A DNA stretch of 64,000 nucleotides from Brevundimonas sp. AAP58 (GTDB lineage Bacteria > Pseudomonadota > Alphaproteobacteria > Caulobacterales > Caulobacteraceae), in contig NZ_LJHU01000004.1 in assembly GCF_001295975.1 (NCBI RefSeq), positions 1-64,000 of the forward strand, given 5' to 3'. The notes under the pieces are model-generated. The model searched no databases. It was not told the DNA's origin and worked only from the letters and a program-made list of their open reading frames with translations. Of the stretch, positions 45,921 to 54,224 are shown piece after piece. Positions within the stretch are counted from its first letter, which is position 1. The number at the start of each line of letters is the position of its first letter. The position numbers were made by a program, and so were the translations under genes.

Positions 45921-47969
45921 TCAAGCGTCCGGGATGTTCGCGTCCAGCTCCTCTAGCCAGACATTCGCCGCGCCGTCCGACGGCGCTCGCCAGTCGCCGC
46001 GTGGCGAGAGCGAACCGCCGGTGACGACCTTGGGTCCGTTCGGCAAGGCGGATCGCTTGAATTGACTGGTCTGAAAGAAGCGGACAAGGAACTTCCGCAG
46101 CCAGGCCTTGATCGTCGACAGATCATAGGCGACCCGCTCCGCCTCCGGCACGCTGGGCGGCCAGGCCCCCCGACTCGCGTCGCCCCAGGCCTGATGCGCC
46201 AGGTAGGCCACCTTGGACGGCGTCAGGCCGAAGCGCGTGATGTGAAACAGGAAGAAGTCGTTCAGCGCGTAAGGACCGACGGTCGCTTCGGTGGACTGCA
46301 GCTTTCCGTCCACCGACGGCACCAGCTCGGGCGAGATTTCCGTAGCCAGGATAGCGTGGAGCGTGTCCGCGGCCGGGGCCATATCCTCACGACCCGCCAC
46401 CCAGCGGATCAGGTGCCGGATCAGGGTCTTCGCCACCCCGCCGTTAACGTTGTAGTGGCTCATGTGATCGCCGACGCCATAGGTGGCCCAACCGAGCGCC
46501 AGCTCCGACAGATCGCCGGTACCCAGCACGAAGGCATGATTCTGGTTGGCTAGGCGAAACAGATAGTCTGTCCGCAGACCCGCCTGGACGTTTTCGAAGG
46601 TGATGTCGTGGAGCGGCTGTCCATCGGCGAAAGCATGGCCGATATCCTTCAGCATCTGCTCGGCCGCCGGGCGGATGTCGATTTCGGCCCCGGTCACGCC
46701 CAGCGCCGTCATCAGGGCCCAGGCGTTGGATTTCGTGCCTTCTGAGGTGGCGAAGCCTGGCATGGTGAAGCCCAGAATATTCGTCCGGGGCAGACCCAGC
46801 TTGTCGAAGGCGGCGCAGGCGACCAGCAGGGCCTGCGTCGAATCCAGTCCGCCGGACACGCCGACGACGATCCGTTCACTGTCCGTGGCCTTGATCCGGC
46901 GCATCAGGCCCTGGACCTGGATGTTGAAGGCCTCGAAGCAGTCCTGATCCAGCCGTGCCGGATCGTCCGGCACGAAGGGAAAGCGGTCGAGCGGACGGAT
47001 CAGGGGACTCGCCGGTGACATCGCGCCCACACGGAAGTCCAGCCGGATGAAGCCTTCGTCGTCCAGTTCGCGGCGGGCGCAGTCGGCGAAGGTCCCGGTG
47101 CGCATTCGCTCCAGACCGATCCGATCGACGTCGACATCGGCGGTCGTGAGGTGGTTCTCCAGCGAGAACCGCTCGCCCGTGGCGAGCTTCGCGCCCAATT
47201 CGTGGATCGTGGCCTGCCCGTCCCAAGCCAGGTCGGTGGTGGACTCGCCCCAGCCCGACGCGGCGAACACATAGGCCGCCATGCCCCGCACCGACTGGCT
47301 GGCGCAGAGCATGGCCCGTTCCTCGGCCTTGCCGATGACGATGTTGGAAGCCGACAAGTTGCAGAGAATGCGCGCGCCCGCCAGTGCCTGCCGCGTCGAG
47401 GGCGGCAGGGGCGACCAGAAGTCCTCGCAGATCTCCAACCCGACGACGAAGCCCGGACGATCATCGGCCTGGAACAGCAGTCGCGTCCCGATCCAGGTGT
47501 CGGTCCCGGCGATTCGAAGCGTCTCGGCACCGATGTCGTCACCTGACGAGAACCAGCGTTTCTCGTAATATTCCCGATAGTTCGGCAGATAGATCTTGGG
47601 AACGGCCCCGATGATCTCGCCGCCAGCCAGCAGCAAGGCACAGTTCAGCAGACGGTCGCCATGCCGGATTGGAGCCCCGACCACCGCCGCCAGACCCGCC
47701 TCCCCCGCCGCCTTCGCCAGCGTCGGCAACTGGACCTCCACCGCATCGAGCAACGCCGATTGGAGGTGCAGATCGTCGATGGCGTAGGCCGACAGGCTGA
47801 GTTCCGGGAATACCAGCAGCTCGACCCCGGCTTCGCCCGCCTTGCGGATCAGGTCCAGATGCTCGCGCGCATTGGCCGCCGGATCGGCGATGTAGACCAC
47901 CGGCGTCGCGGCGGCGACCCGCACGAAACCGTGGGTCCGGCTGTCGTAGAAGGGATGGGTCTCGGCCAA
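45921..47969 (-). CDS. nadE: Glutamine-dependent NAD+ synthetase
   Basis: 682 residues. The N-terminal nitrilase-type glutaminase domain (about 1-290) has Glu in VFPELSLSAYA, Lys in VPKIYLPNYREYYEKRWF and Cys in LEICEDFW. The C-terminal synthetase domain has the PP-loop VVGVSGGLDSTQAL. It converts NaAD to NAD using ammonia channelled from glutamine. It converges with ntrZ, six bases apart. Confidence 0.97.
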   Translation of the reverse strand: MAETHPFYDSRTHGFVRVAAATPVVYIADPAANAREHLDLIRKAGEAGVELLVFPELSLSAYAIDDLHLQSALLDAVEVQLPTLAKAAGEAGLAAVVGAPIRHGDRLLNCALLLAGGEIIGAVPKIYLPNYREYYEKRWFSSGDDIGAETLRIAGTDTWIGTRLLFQADDRPGFVVGLEICEDFWSPLPPSTRQALAGARILCNLSASNIVIGKAEERAMLCASQSVRGMAAYVFAASGWGESTTDLAWDGQATIHELGAKLATGERFSLENHLTTADVDVDRIGLERMRTGTFADCARRELDDEGFIRLDFRVGAMSPASPLIRPLDRFPFVPDDPARLDQDCFEAFNIQVQGLMRRIKATDSERIVVGVSGGLDSTQALLVACAAFDKLGLPRTNILGFTMPGFATSEGTKSNAWALMTALGVTGAEIDIRPAAEQMLKDIGHAFADGQPLHDITFENVQAGLRTDYLFRLANQNHAFVLGTGDLSELALGWATYGVGDHMSHYNVNGGVAKTLIRHLIRWVAGREDMAPAADTLHAILATEISPELVPSVDGKLQSTEATVGPYALNDFFLFHITRFGLTPSKVAYLAHQAWGDASRGAWPPSVPEAERVAYDLSTIKAWLRKFLVRFFQTSQFKRSALPNGPKVVTGGSLSPRGDWRAPSDGAANVWLEELDANIPDA

Positions 47970-48065
47970 GTCGCGATCCTGAGAGTTTTGCTCATATAGA
48001 GCCTAAGTCGGCGGCGCGCCACGATAGACCGTGACCTTGGCCCCGGCGACCGCTAAAGCCGTCGC

Positions 48066-49019
48066 ATGACCGACGCGCCCAAGAAGGGCTGGTTCCAGCG
48101 CCTCAGCGCGGGACTGGCCCGGTCCAGCCAGCAGATGACCGAGACGGTCGTCTCCGCCTTCGTCAAGGAGCCGCTCAGCGAAGAGGCGCTGGACCGGCTG
48201 GAGGAGCACCTGCTGGAAAGCGACCTCGGCCCGGCCGCGACCGACCGGATCGTCGAACGCTTCCGCCAGCTCCGCTTTGGCAAGGTGTCGGACGAGCGCG
48301 AGGTCAAGGAGGCCCTGGCCGAGGCCGTCGCCGCCGAGCTGTTGCCGCGTCAGGCAAGTTTCGACCCCCTTGGCCCCGAGGGCGTGGACGGCGGGATCAA
48401 GCCGTTCGTGGTCCTGTTCGTAGGCGTCAACGGCTCCGGCAAGACGACGACGCTGGGCAAGATCGCCGCCGACCTGACCAGACGGGGTGCCAAGGTCATG
48501 ATCGTGGCCGGAGACACCTTCCGCGCCGCCGCCCGCGAACAGCTGAAGATCTGGGCCGAGCGGGCCGGCGCCCATTTCGAGAGCCGTCGCGACGGCGCCG
48601 ACGCGGCCGGCCTCGCGTTCGACGCCTACGCCAAGGCCAAGGCGGAAGGCTACGACGTCGTCCTGATCGACACGGCCGGGCGGCTGCAGAACAAGACCGC
48701 CCTGATGGACGAGCTGCTGAAGATCGTGCGGGTGCTGAAGAAGACCGATCCGGACGCCCCGCATGAAACCCTGCTGGTGCTCGACGCGACGGTTGGGCGC
48801 AACGCGCTCGCCCAGGAACAGATCTTCGGACGCGCCGCCTTCGTGTCGGGTCTGGTCATGACCAAGCTGGACGGCACGGCGCGCGGCGGGGTGCTGGTGC
48901 CGGTGGCACAGGCCTCGGACGCCCCCATCAAGCTGATCGGCGTGGGCGAGGGGATCGACGACCTGCAACCCTTCGACGCCAGGGCGTTTTCGCGATCGCT
49001 CGTCGGGCTGGAGGACTGA
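48066..49019 (+). CDS. ftsY: Signal recognition particle receptor FtsY
   Basis: 317 residues. The acidic A domain is short, as in many Alphaproteobacteria. The NG domain has P-loop GVNGSGKTTT, DTFRAAAREQL, DTAGR and TKLDG. An N-terminal amphipathic stretch (GWFQRLSAGLARSSQQM) likely binds the membrane. FtsY brings SRP-ribosome complexes to SecYEG. It precedes yciB by two bases. Confidence 0.96.
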   Translation: MTDAPKKGWFQRLSAGLARSSQQMTETVVSAFVKEPLSEEALDRLEEHLLESDLGPAATDRIVERFRQLRFGKVSDEREVKEALAEAVAAELLPRQASFDPLGPEGVDGGIKPFVVLFVGVNGSGKTTTLGKIAADLTRRGAKVMIVAGDTFRAAAREQLKIWAERAGAHFESRRDGADAAGLAFDAYAKAKAEGYDVVLIDTAGRLQNKTALMDELLKIVRVLKKTDPDAPHETLLVLDATVGRNALAQEQIFGRAAFVSGLVMTKLDGTARGGVLVPVAQASDAPIKLIGVGEGIDDLQPFDARAFSRSLVGLED

Positions 49020-49021
49020 TC

Positions 49022-49708
49022 GTGGCCGAATCCGAGACCGCCCCCCGAGAAGGCCCGCCGACCTGGATTCGCTCCGTCGTCGACTTCGGTGCCATCGCCG
49101 CCTTCGCCCTGGCGTTCCTGATCCTGCGCCTGCGCGGTCTTTCGGGCGACGAGGCCCTGGTGCAGGCGACGTGGGCGCTCGTGGCCGGAGCCGCCGTGGC
49201 CGTGGCTGTCGGGCTGTTCGTGGAGAAGCGTCTGGCGCTGATGCCGCTGCTGGTCGGTGGCTTCGCGCTCGTGTTCGGCGTTCTGACGCTCGTCTTCAAC
49301 GACGACCTGTTCGTGAAGCTGAAGGTCACGGTGCTGAACGGGTCGCTCGCGGTCGCGCTGCTGGGCGGGACCTTGCTGGGCAAGCAGCCGCTGAAAGCGC
49401 TGCTCGGGACCGTTATTCCGATCAATGATCGGGCGTGGCGTATCCTGACCATTCGCTATGGCTTTTTCTTCCTCGCGGTGGCGCTTGTGAACGAGGCGGT
49501 CCGCTCTGAGGCCCTCGTCGCCTGGGGCGCGCCCAAGCTCGGTCTGACCGGCGTCGATCCGGCCGACGTCTGGGTCAGCTTCCGGGGCGTTCTCTGGATC
49601 GCGTCGTCCCTCTTCGGCCTGGCGCAGGTCCCTCTGATCATGAAGAACCTGGTCGGCGACGGCCCGGTCGACCCGTCCGCCCCGGCCCGACCGGACACCG
49701 CGCCCTGA
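49022..49708 (+). CDS. yciB: Inner-membrane protein YciB (septation protein A)
   Basis: 228 residues from GTG 49022, longer than the E. coli protein by about 50. Six hydrophobic segments are visible, and family motifs FNDDLFVKLKVTVLN, LLGKQPLKALLG and INDRAWRILTIRYG are clear. It is a membrane protein linked to envelope integrity and septation. It directly follows ftsY. Confidence 0.92.
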   Translation: MAESETAPREGPPTWIRSVVDFGAIAAFALAFLILRLRGLSGDEALVQATWALVAGAAVAVAVGLFVEKRLALMPLLVGGFALVFGVLTLVFNDDLFVKLKVTVLNGSLAVALLGGTLLGKQPLKALLGTVIPINDRAWRILTIRYGFFFLAVALVNEAVRSEALVAWGAPKLGLTGVDPADVWVSFRGVLWIASSLFGLAQVPLIMKNLVGDGPVDPSAPARPDTAP

Positions 49709-49777
49709 CCCCTCGCGGAATCGTCTGTCGTCAAACCGTAAAGCGAGGCTGATAACCCTCCGCACACGGCAAAGGGG

Positions 49778-50386
49778 ATGGCGTCGATGGTCAAGTCCGG
49801 CAAGCAAGCGCGGCGTTCGGGAACGCTCGCCGAATCCCCCAGCCACCTGATGCATCGCGCCTTGCAGCTTGCGCTTGACATCTATGCCGAGGAGCTCGGT
49901 TCCGACGGGCCGACCCAGCGGCAGTTCGCGGTCATGGAGGCGGTCTCGGTCAAGGAGGGCCTGACCCAGACGGACCTGGTCAAGGCGACCGGCATCGACC
50001 GGTCGACGCTCGCCGATCTTGTGGCGCGGATGACGACGAGGGGCCTGCTGACGCGCGAACGCTCAGCGCTGGACGCCCGCGCCAAGGCCGTGCGCCTGTC
50101 ACCCGAAGGCCAGGCTCTGTTGGACGCCGCCCGGCCCAAGGTCGAAGCGGCGGATCGCCGGATCATGGGGCTGCTGCCCAAGGCCAAGCGAGACGTCTTT
50201 CTCGATTTGCTGTCCGATTTGGCCTCGGCGGCGGACGCCGCGCCGGATCAGGCCAAGGCAGAGGCCAAGGCTCTGAAGAAGGCCCAGAAGGAAGCCAAGA
50301 AGGCCGAGAAGGCTGCGAAGAAGGCCGCCGAGCCCAAGAAGGCCCGCAAGACCAAAAAGCCGAAAGTCGTCGAACCCGCCGCCTAG
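49778..50386 (+). CDS. MarR-family regulator with a histone-H1-like Lys/Ala tail
   Basis: 202 residues from ATG 49778; ATG 49787 is better spaced from the AAAGGGG site and may be the true start. Residues about 20-145 form a MarR winged helix: TQRQFAVMEAV, GLTQTDLVKATGIDRSTLADLVARM, LTRERSALDARAKAVRLS. From about 155 on it is a low-complexity tail of Lys, Ala and Glu (KALKKAQKEAKKAEKAAKK), like bacterial H1-type proteins. Ligand and targets are unknown. Confidence 0.87.
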   Translation: MASMVKSGKQARRSGTLAESPSHLMHRALQLALDIYAEELGSDGPTQRQFAVMEAVSVKEGLTQTDLVKATGIDRSTLADLVARMTTRGLLTRERSALDARAKAVRLSPEGQALLDAARPKVEAADRRIMGLLPKAKRDVFLDLLSDLASAADAAPDQAKAEAKALKKAQKEAKKAEKAAKKAAEPKKARKTKKPKVVEPAA

Positions 50387-50610
50387 ACCCGGATGTCCAG
50401 CAGGGCACCGGGGCGGGGCAAACGCGGTGTCTCATCGGTCTTGGTCTGCGACGTCGGGGCCGGTGCCGAGGCGTTTCCTCTCGGGGTCGCGATCGTGGCC
50501 ACCTCGGTCAAGGCAGCGCGGAAGAAAGCAGCCTGAGCGGCGCGCACCTGCGCTGATGGCCCTGAGGGCGGGGGCGGCACAGCCGTCAGGTCGGGGCGAA
50601 TCGGGCTCAT
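50383..50610 (-). CDS. Small uncharacterised protein ending RPGALLDIRV
   Basis: 75 residues, Pro/Ala/Thr-rich and probably disordered, with a short helix AQAAFFRAALTEV and a conserved-looking C-terminus LPRPGALLDIRV. I believe similar small proteins occur in other Caulobacterales but cannot name a family. It overlaps the marR stop on the other strand by four bases. A GGGTTAACG motif lies just upstream (50618-50626). Confidence 0.6.
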   Translation of the reverse strand: MSPIRPDLTAVPPPPSGPSAQVRAAQAAFFRAALTEVATIATPRGNASAPAPTSQTKTDETPRLPRPGALLDIRV

Positions 50611-50644
50611 TCCGACAGGGTTAACGAACCCCGTCGAGAAAGGG

Positions 50645-51247
50645 TTAACGCGCCGCCGCTTCGCGCTGGACCGCGAGACCCTCAGGCGTGCGCGCGGTCG
50701 GCAAGGGACGTGGTGGGGCGTCCAGCGCCGCGACCAAGCGATCGATGTCGGCCTGGGTCAACAGCGGCCCCGACGCCTTGGCCACGATGCGGCCCATTGC
50801 GTCGACGGCAAACGTCTCTGGCACACCGGAGACGCCGAGATCGAGGCCTGCGCGGCCCTCCTGGTCGACCAGAACCATCGTGAACGGATCGCCCAGTTCG
50901 TCCAGGAAAGCGCGGGTGGCGATGGGATCATCCTTATAGGCGACGCCGACGACGGCGATCCCGCGTGCCTTCAGCCCCATCAGCTGAGGGTGCTCGATGC
51001 GGCAGGGCGCGCACCAGCTGGCGAACAGATTGACCAGCATAGGCCGTCCCACGCCGGCGGTCTTCAGGTCGACGTTCTGGGGGCCGGCGACATCGCCTTG
51101 CAGGATCGGCAGGACGGTCTCGGGCACCGTCTGGCCGACGATGGCGTCGGGGCGATACTCGGGATCGCGCTGCAGTGACCAGCCGATGAACAGAACCGCC
51201 AGCCCGGCCAGCACCACCAGAGGAATGACCGTCAGCCACCGGCTCAT
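50645..51247 (-). CDS. ccmG: Cytochrome c maturation thioredoxin CcmG (DsbE)
   Basis: 200 residues. An N-terminal membrane anchor (LTVIPLVVLAGLAVLFIGWSL) is followed by a thioredoxin fold with the active site WCAPC in NLFASWCAPCRIEHP. The GVPETFAVD motif with cis-Pro is also typical. It reduces apocytochrome c in the periplasm before heme attachment. It overlaps ccmD by four bases. Confidence 0.95.
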   Translation of the reverse strand: MSRWLTVIPLVVLAGLAVLFIGWSLQRDPEYRPDAIVGQTVPETVLPILQGDVAGPQNVDLKTAGVGRPMLVNLFASWCAPCRIEHPQLMGLKARGIAVVGVAYKDDPIATRAFLDELGDPFTMVLVDQEGRAGLDLGVSGVPETFAVDAMGRIVAKASGPLLTQADIDRLVAALDAPPRPLPTARTPEGLAVQREAAAR

Positions 51248-51399
51248 GCGGCATCCTCGTCTTCCAGGCGCTTCAGTTCCGCCTTCCAGCGCCGGGCCGA
51301 AGCGACCGCGCGGGCGACGACGGCCCCCAGCACGATCGCGGTGATCGCCCAGGCTGGCCAGACGAAGGCACCGTAGGGGCTCATATCGAGATCGAGCAT
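51244..51399 (-). CDS. ccmD: Heme exporter protein CcmD
   Basis: 51 residues from ATG 51399, beginning MLDLDMSPYGAFVWPAWAIT. One membrane helix is followed by a basic/acidic tail (RRWKAELKRLEDED). This is the normal CcmD layout, and it lies between ccmC and ccmG with overlaps on both sides. CcmD helps release holo-CcmE from CcmC. Confidence 0.93.
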   Translation of the reverse strand: MLDLDMSPYGAFVWPAWAITAIVLGAVVARAVASARRWKAELKRLEDEDAA

Positions 51400-52124
51400 C
51401 AGGCCTCCAGAGCCCGGCGCGCGCGGATGCCCTGGACCCGACGGCGTACCACCTCGGCGCGGATGGTCGTCAGCCAGATCGCCCCGAACAGCGCCCCATA
51501 GGCCGCCATCATGGTCAGAAGCGGTGCAAGGAAGACGGGATCCAGACTGGTCCCGCCGGCCCGCAGCAGGGAGGCCGGCTGATGCAATGTGTTCCACCAG
51601 TCCACCGAAAACTTCACGATTGGCAGGTTGATCAGACCGACGAGACCCAGCACGGCGGCGGCGCGCGCGGCCTTCTGCTCGTCGTCGATCGACGACCGCA
51701 GCGCCATGTAGCCGAGGTAGAAGAGGAACAGCACCAGCACGCTGGTCAGCCGCGCGTCCCAGACCCACCAGGTCCCCCACATGGGCTGGCCCCACAGGCC
51801 GCCCGTGATCAGGGCCAGAGCGGTGAAGGCCGCGCCCGGCAGGGCGGCGGCGCGGGCGGCGGCGTCAGCCAGCGAATGGCGATACACCAGGGCAAAAAAG
51901 CTGGAAACGCCCAGTGCTGCATAGGCCGCGAGTCCCAGAGAGGCGGCGGGCACATGGACGAACATGATCCGCACGGTGTCGCCCTGCTGATAATCGCCGG
52001 GCGCGGAGAAGCTGAGCCAGGTTCCGACCGCGAGCAGCAGCGCCGACAGGGCCCACAGCACCGGAGTCACCGGTGCTGTGAAGCGCATGAACCGCTCAGG
52101 ATTGGCGAGGCCGAACATCGTCAT
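51399..52124 (-). CDS. ccmC: Heme exporter / heme-handling protein CcmC
   Basis: 241 residues with six membrane segments. The tryptophan-rich heme motif is WGQPMWGTWWVWDARLTS, and conserved His residues are in FVHVPAA and NTLHQPASL. CcmC loads heme onto CcmE. The ccmC-ccmD-ccmG set is complete, but ccmA and ccmB are not adjacent; cspA is the upstream neighbour. Confidence 0.96.
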   Translation of the reverse strand: MTMFGLANPERFMRFTAPVTPVLWALSALLLAVGTWLSFSAPGDYQQGDTVRIMFVHVPAASLGLAAYAALGVSSFFALVYRHSLADAAARAAALPGAAFTALALITGGLWGQPMWGTWWVWDARLTSVLVLFLFYLGYMALRSSIDDEQKAARAAAVLGLVGLINLPIVKFSVDWWNTLHQPASLLRAGGTSLDPVFLAPLLTMMAAYGALFGAIWLTTIRAEVVRRRVQGIRARRALEA

Positions 52125-52195
52125 GGCGCTCTACGCGGGGGCCACCGCAGGAGCAAGCGCCCGCGTGTCGCGGCGGCAGGTGCCGGACATGGAAA

Positions 52196-52223
52196 CGGGG
52201 CCGGAACAGGCGTTCCGACCCCG
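52196..52223 (-). terminator. Terminator-like hairpin after cspA
   Basis: CGGGG-c-CGGAAC pairs with GTTCCG-a-CCCCG around a four-base loop, 36 bases past the cspA stop. The following T-run is short (GTTTCC), so termination may be weak. Confidence 0.5.
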
Positions 52224-52258
52224 CGTCTTGCGATCGTCCGTTAGGACGGACGGTCTGA

Positions 52259-52471
52259 CTATTCCGGCGTCTTCAGCTGGCCGGCCGATTCCTTGCCGGT
52301 GCGACGGTCTTTTTCGACCTCGTAGGAGATCGTCTGACCTTCGTTCAGGCCGTTCATGCCTGCGCCTTCAACGGCCGAGACGTGAACGAACACGTCCTTG
52401 CCGCCGTCGCTCGGCTCGATGAAGCCATAGCCCTTGGTTGAGTTGTACCACTTGACAGTTCCGGTCGCCAT
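52259..52471 (-). CDS. cspA: Cold-shock-domain protein
   Basis: 70 residues from ATG 52471 ([20 protein letters not shown]). RNP1 is KGYGFI and RNP2 is VFVHVS, the single-stranded nucleic acid binding motifs. Single-domain Csp proteins melt RNA structure. The 171-base upstream gap is long enough for a structured leader, which I did not resolve. Confidence 0.95.
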   Translation of the reverse strand: MATGTVKWYNSTKGYGFIEPSDGGKDVFVHVSAVEGAGMNGLNEGQTISYEVEKDRRTGKESAGQLKTPE

Positions 52472-52642
52472 TTCAGCTCTCCGTTCGAAGTTGGCCGCGG
52501 GCAAAAGCGCCTGAAGCCTGTCGGGTCTGAATGGGATCGGCCAGAAACTCGGTGCGTTCGCAGAGAGAAGGGGCGTTACGCAGAGAGATCGACGGACGGC
52601 CGTATGGACCCTTTTTCCCTCAGGCACAAGCGTTTCCGAGAG

Positions 52643-52885
52643 TCAGTCGTCGTCCTCGTCATCCTTGGCGGAGGCTGGAACGTCCTCGTCGCCCTCTGGC
52701 GCGATATAGTTCTCGATGCATAGCTTGCGCAGCGCACCGGTCATGGAGGCTCCATAAAGTCGGTCCCTGACCCCTTCGTAGCCCTCGGCCTGTAGCCGCG
52801 CCTTGATATCGCCGACGGTGCGGCAGGCGCCACTGCGGGCCAGTTCGTAGGCGCGTTCGATGGTGGTGAGCCGGAAGTTGTTCAT
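52643..52885 (-). CDS. Small conserved-type protein of unknown function
   Basis: 80 residues from ATG 52885 (MNNFRLTTIERAYELARSG). It looks like a compact helical DNA- or RNA-binding module: TIERAYELARSGACRTVGDIKARLQAEGYEGV, then LRKLCIENY and a very acidic tail (KDDEDDD). Similar 60-80 residue proteins occur in Alphaproteobacteria, without assigned function. It starts four bases after the BrkB-family stop, so the two are probably co-transcribed. Confidence 0.7.
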   Translation of the reverse strand: MNNFRLTTIERAYELARSGACRTVGDIKARLQAEGYEGVRDRLYGASMTGALRKLCIENYIAPEGDEDVPASAKDDEDDD

Positions 52886-52889
52886 TGAC

Positions 52890-54149
52890 CTAGATAGGGT
52901 CAGACCCGCCGTCTTGCGACCCAGAGCCGTCAGCTGGCTGATTTCGCCGCCGCCCAAGACGGTCGGCTAGGACTTCGGCGTGGCGCAGGGTGAAGGCGAA
53001 AGCGGCGGGGCTGCCCTGACGCGGCCCCACGGTATCGGCCATGACCGCTCCCCGTTCGCCCAGAGGTCGGGGTTCGCCCGTCGTCGTATCGTGGGCGGTC
53101 TGATGCTCGATTTCTGCGTTCAGCTCGGCTCCCATCAGGATGACCTGCACGGAAATCCAGGTCCACAGCAGGAAGGCCATCGCCGTCGCCAGGGGTCCGT
53201 AGGAATCCAGTCGCACGAAGGTGGTCAGGAACCAGCTGAACGCGAAGGACACCAGCACGCTCAGGATCGCCGCGAACAGGGCACCGGACGTCAGCCACCG
53301 CCACCGGGCACGCGCCCGGCACGGCCCGAAGCGGTAGATGACGGCTAGGGCCCCGACATAGACGGCGAACAGCACTGGCCAGCGCAGGGGCGCGAGCGCG
53401 CTCCACTCCTCGGCCAGGCCGAACACGCCCAGAACCACGGGCACGCCGACGACCAGACCCGCTGTCACCAGAACCGCCGCGAGGCCGCTCAGAGTGAAGG
53501 CGAAACATATGAGATTGTATCGGACGATGTTGCGCCGCTCGACCTCGTTGTAGGCGACGTTCAGCCCGTAAAACAGCGTCTTGATCCCCCCGTTTGCTGT
53601 CCACAGGGACAGGGCGAGCGTCCAGGCCAGGGTGAAAGCCTGCTGGGGCGTGGAGCGCGCCGCCAGCCGCTCCATCTCCGGTCCCAGGAAGGCCGCGACG
53701 TTGGGCGGCAGCACCGTGTAGAGGAAGGCCAGCCTCGACCAGGCGTCGGCCGGATCGGCGAACAGGCCATAGATGGTGACGAAGGCCCCGAGCGTCGGAA
53801 ACAGCGACAGCAGGATGAAGAACGTCACCCCGCCGGCGACGAAGCCCACACGGTCGCCGAAATAGGACCCGCCGACCCGCCAGGCGATGTCGACCCAGCC
53901 CTTGTGCGGGATCTCATGCGGATGCCGGGCGATGCGTCCTCGGCCCGGTTCGCGCGCCTCGTGGTCTTCGGGCGTGGGCGGCTTCGGCGGCGAGGGCTCC
54001 GGGCGCGGGGCGCGCAGCTCCAGCCCGTAGCGATGGCCCTTGGAGTAGACCAGATGCGCCGCCCCCGCCCCGGCGGCGAGACCCGCGATCGCCGCGCCGA
54101 TGAATTTCCAGGGGCCGGAAAGCCCGGATCGTCGTGTGGCGGAGGACAT
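52890..54149 (-). CDS. YihY/BrkB-family membrane protein with N-terminal extension
   Basis: 419 residues. The BrkB core (about 100-355) has six membrane segments, with GGVTFFILLSLFPTLGAFVTIYG, LWTANGGIKTLFYGLNVAYNEVE and YGPLATAMAFLLWTWISVQVILMGAELNAE. An extra N-terminal helix (FIGAAIAGLAAGAGAAHLVY) and a Pro-rich linker precede it. The C-terminus is long and soluble. The family was once called RNase BN in error, and its actual function is unclear. Confidence 0.9.
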   Translation of the reverse strand: MSSATRRSGLSGPWKFIGAAIAGLAAGAGAAHLVYSKGHRYGLELRAPRPEPSPPKPPTPEDHEAREPGRGRIARHPHEIPHKGWVDIAWRVGGSYFGDRVGFVAGGVTFFILLSLFPTLGAFVTIYGLFADPADAWSRLAFLYTVLPPNVAAFLGPEMERLAARSTPQQAFTLAWTLALSLWTANGGIKTLFYGLNVAYNEVERRNIVRYNLICFAFTLSGLAAVLVTAGLVVGVPVVLGVFGLAEEWSALAPLRWPVLFAVYVGALAVIYRFGPCRARARWRWLTSGALFAAILSVLVSFAFSWFLTTFVRLDSYGPLATAMAFLLWTWISVQVILMGAELNAEIEHQTAHDTTTGEPRPLGERGAVMADTVGPRQGSPAAFAFTLRHAEVLADRLGRRRNQPADGSGSQDGGSDPI

Positions 54150-54224
54150 CGGCGTCTAAACGGCTCCGCTTGTCCGGCGTTCCGCTCGCTTGCCTGAAAG
54201 GGACGGGTCGGGCACGGAGCGACG

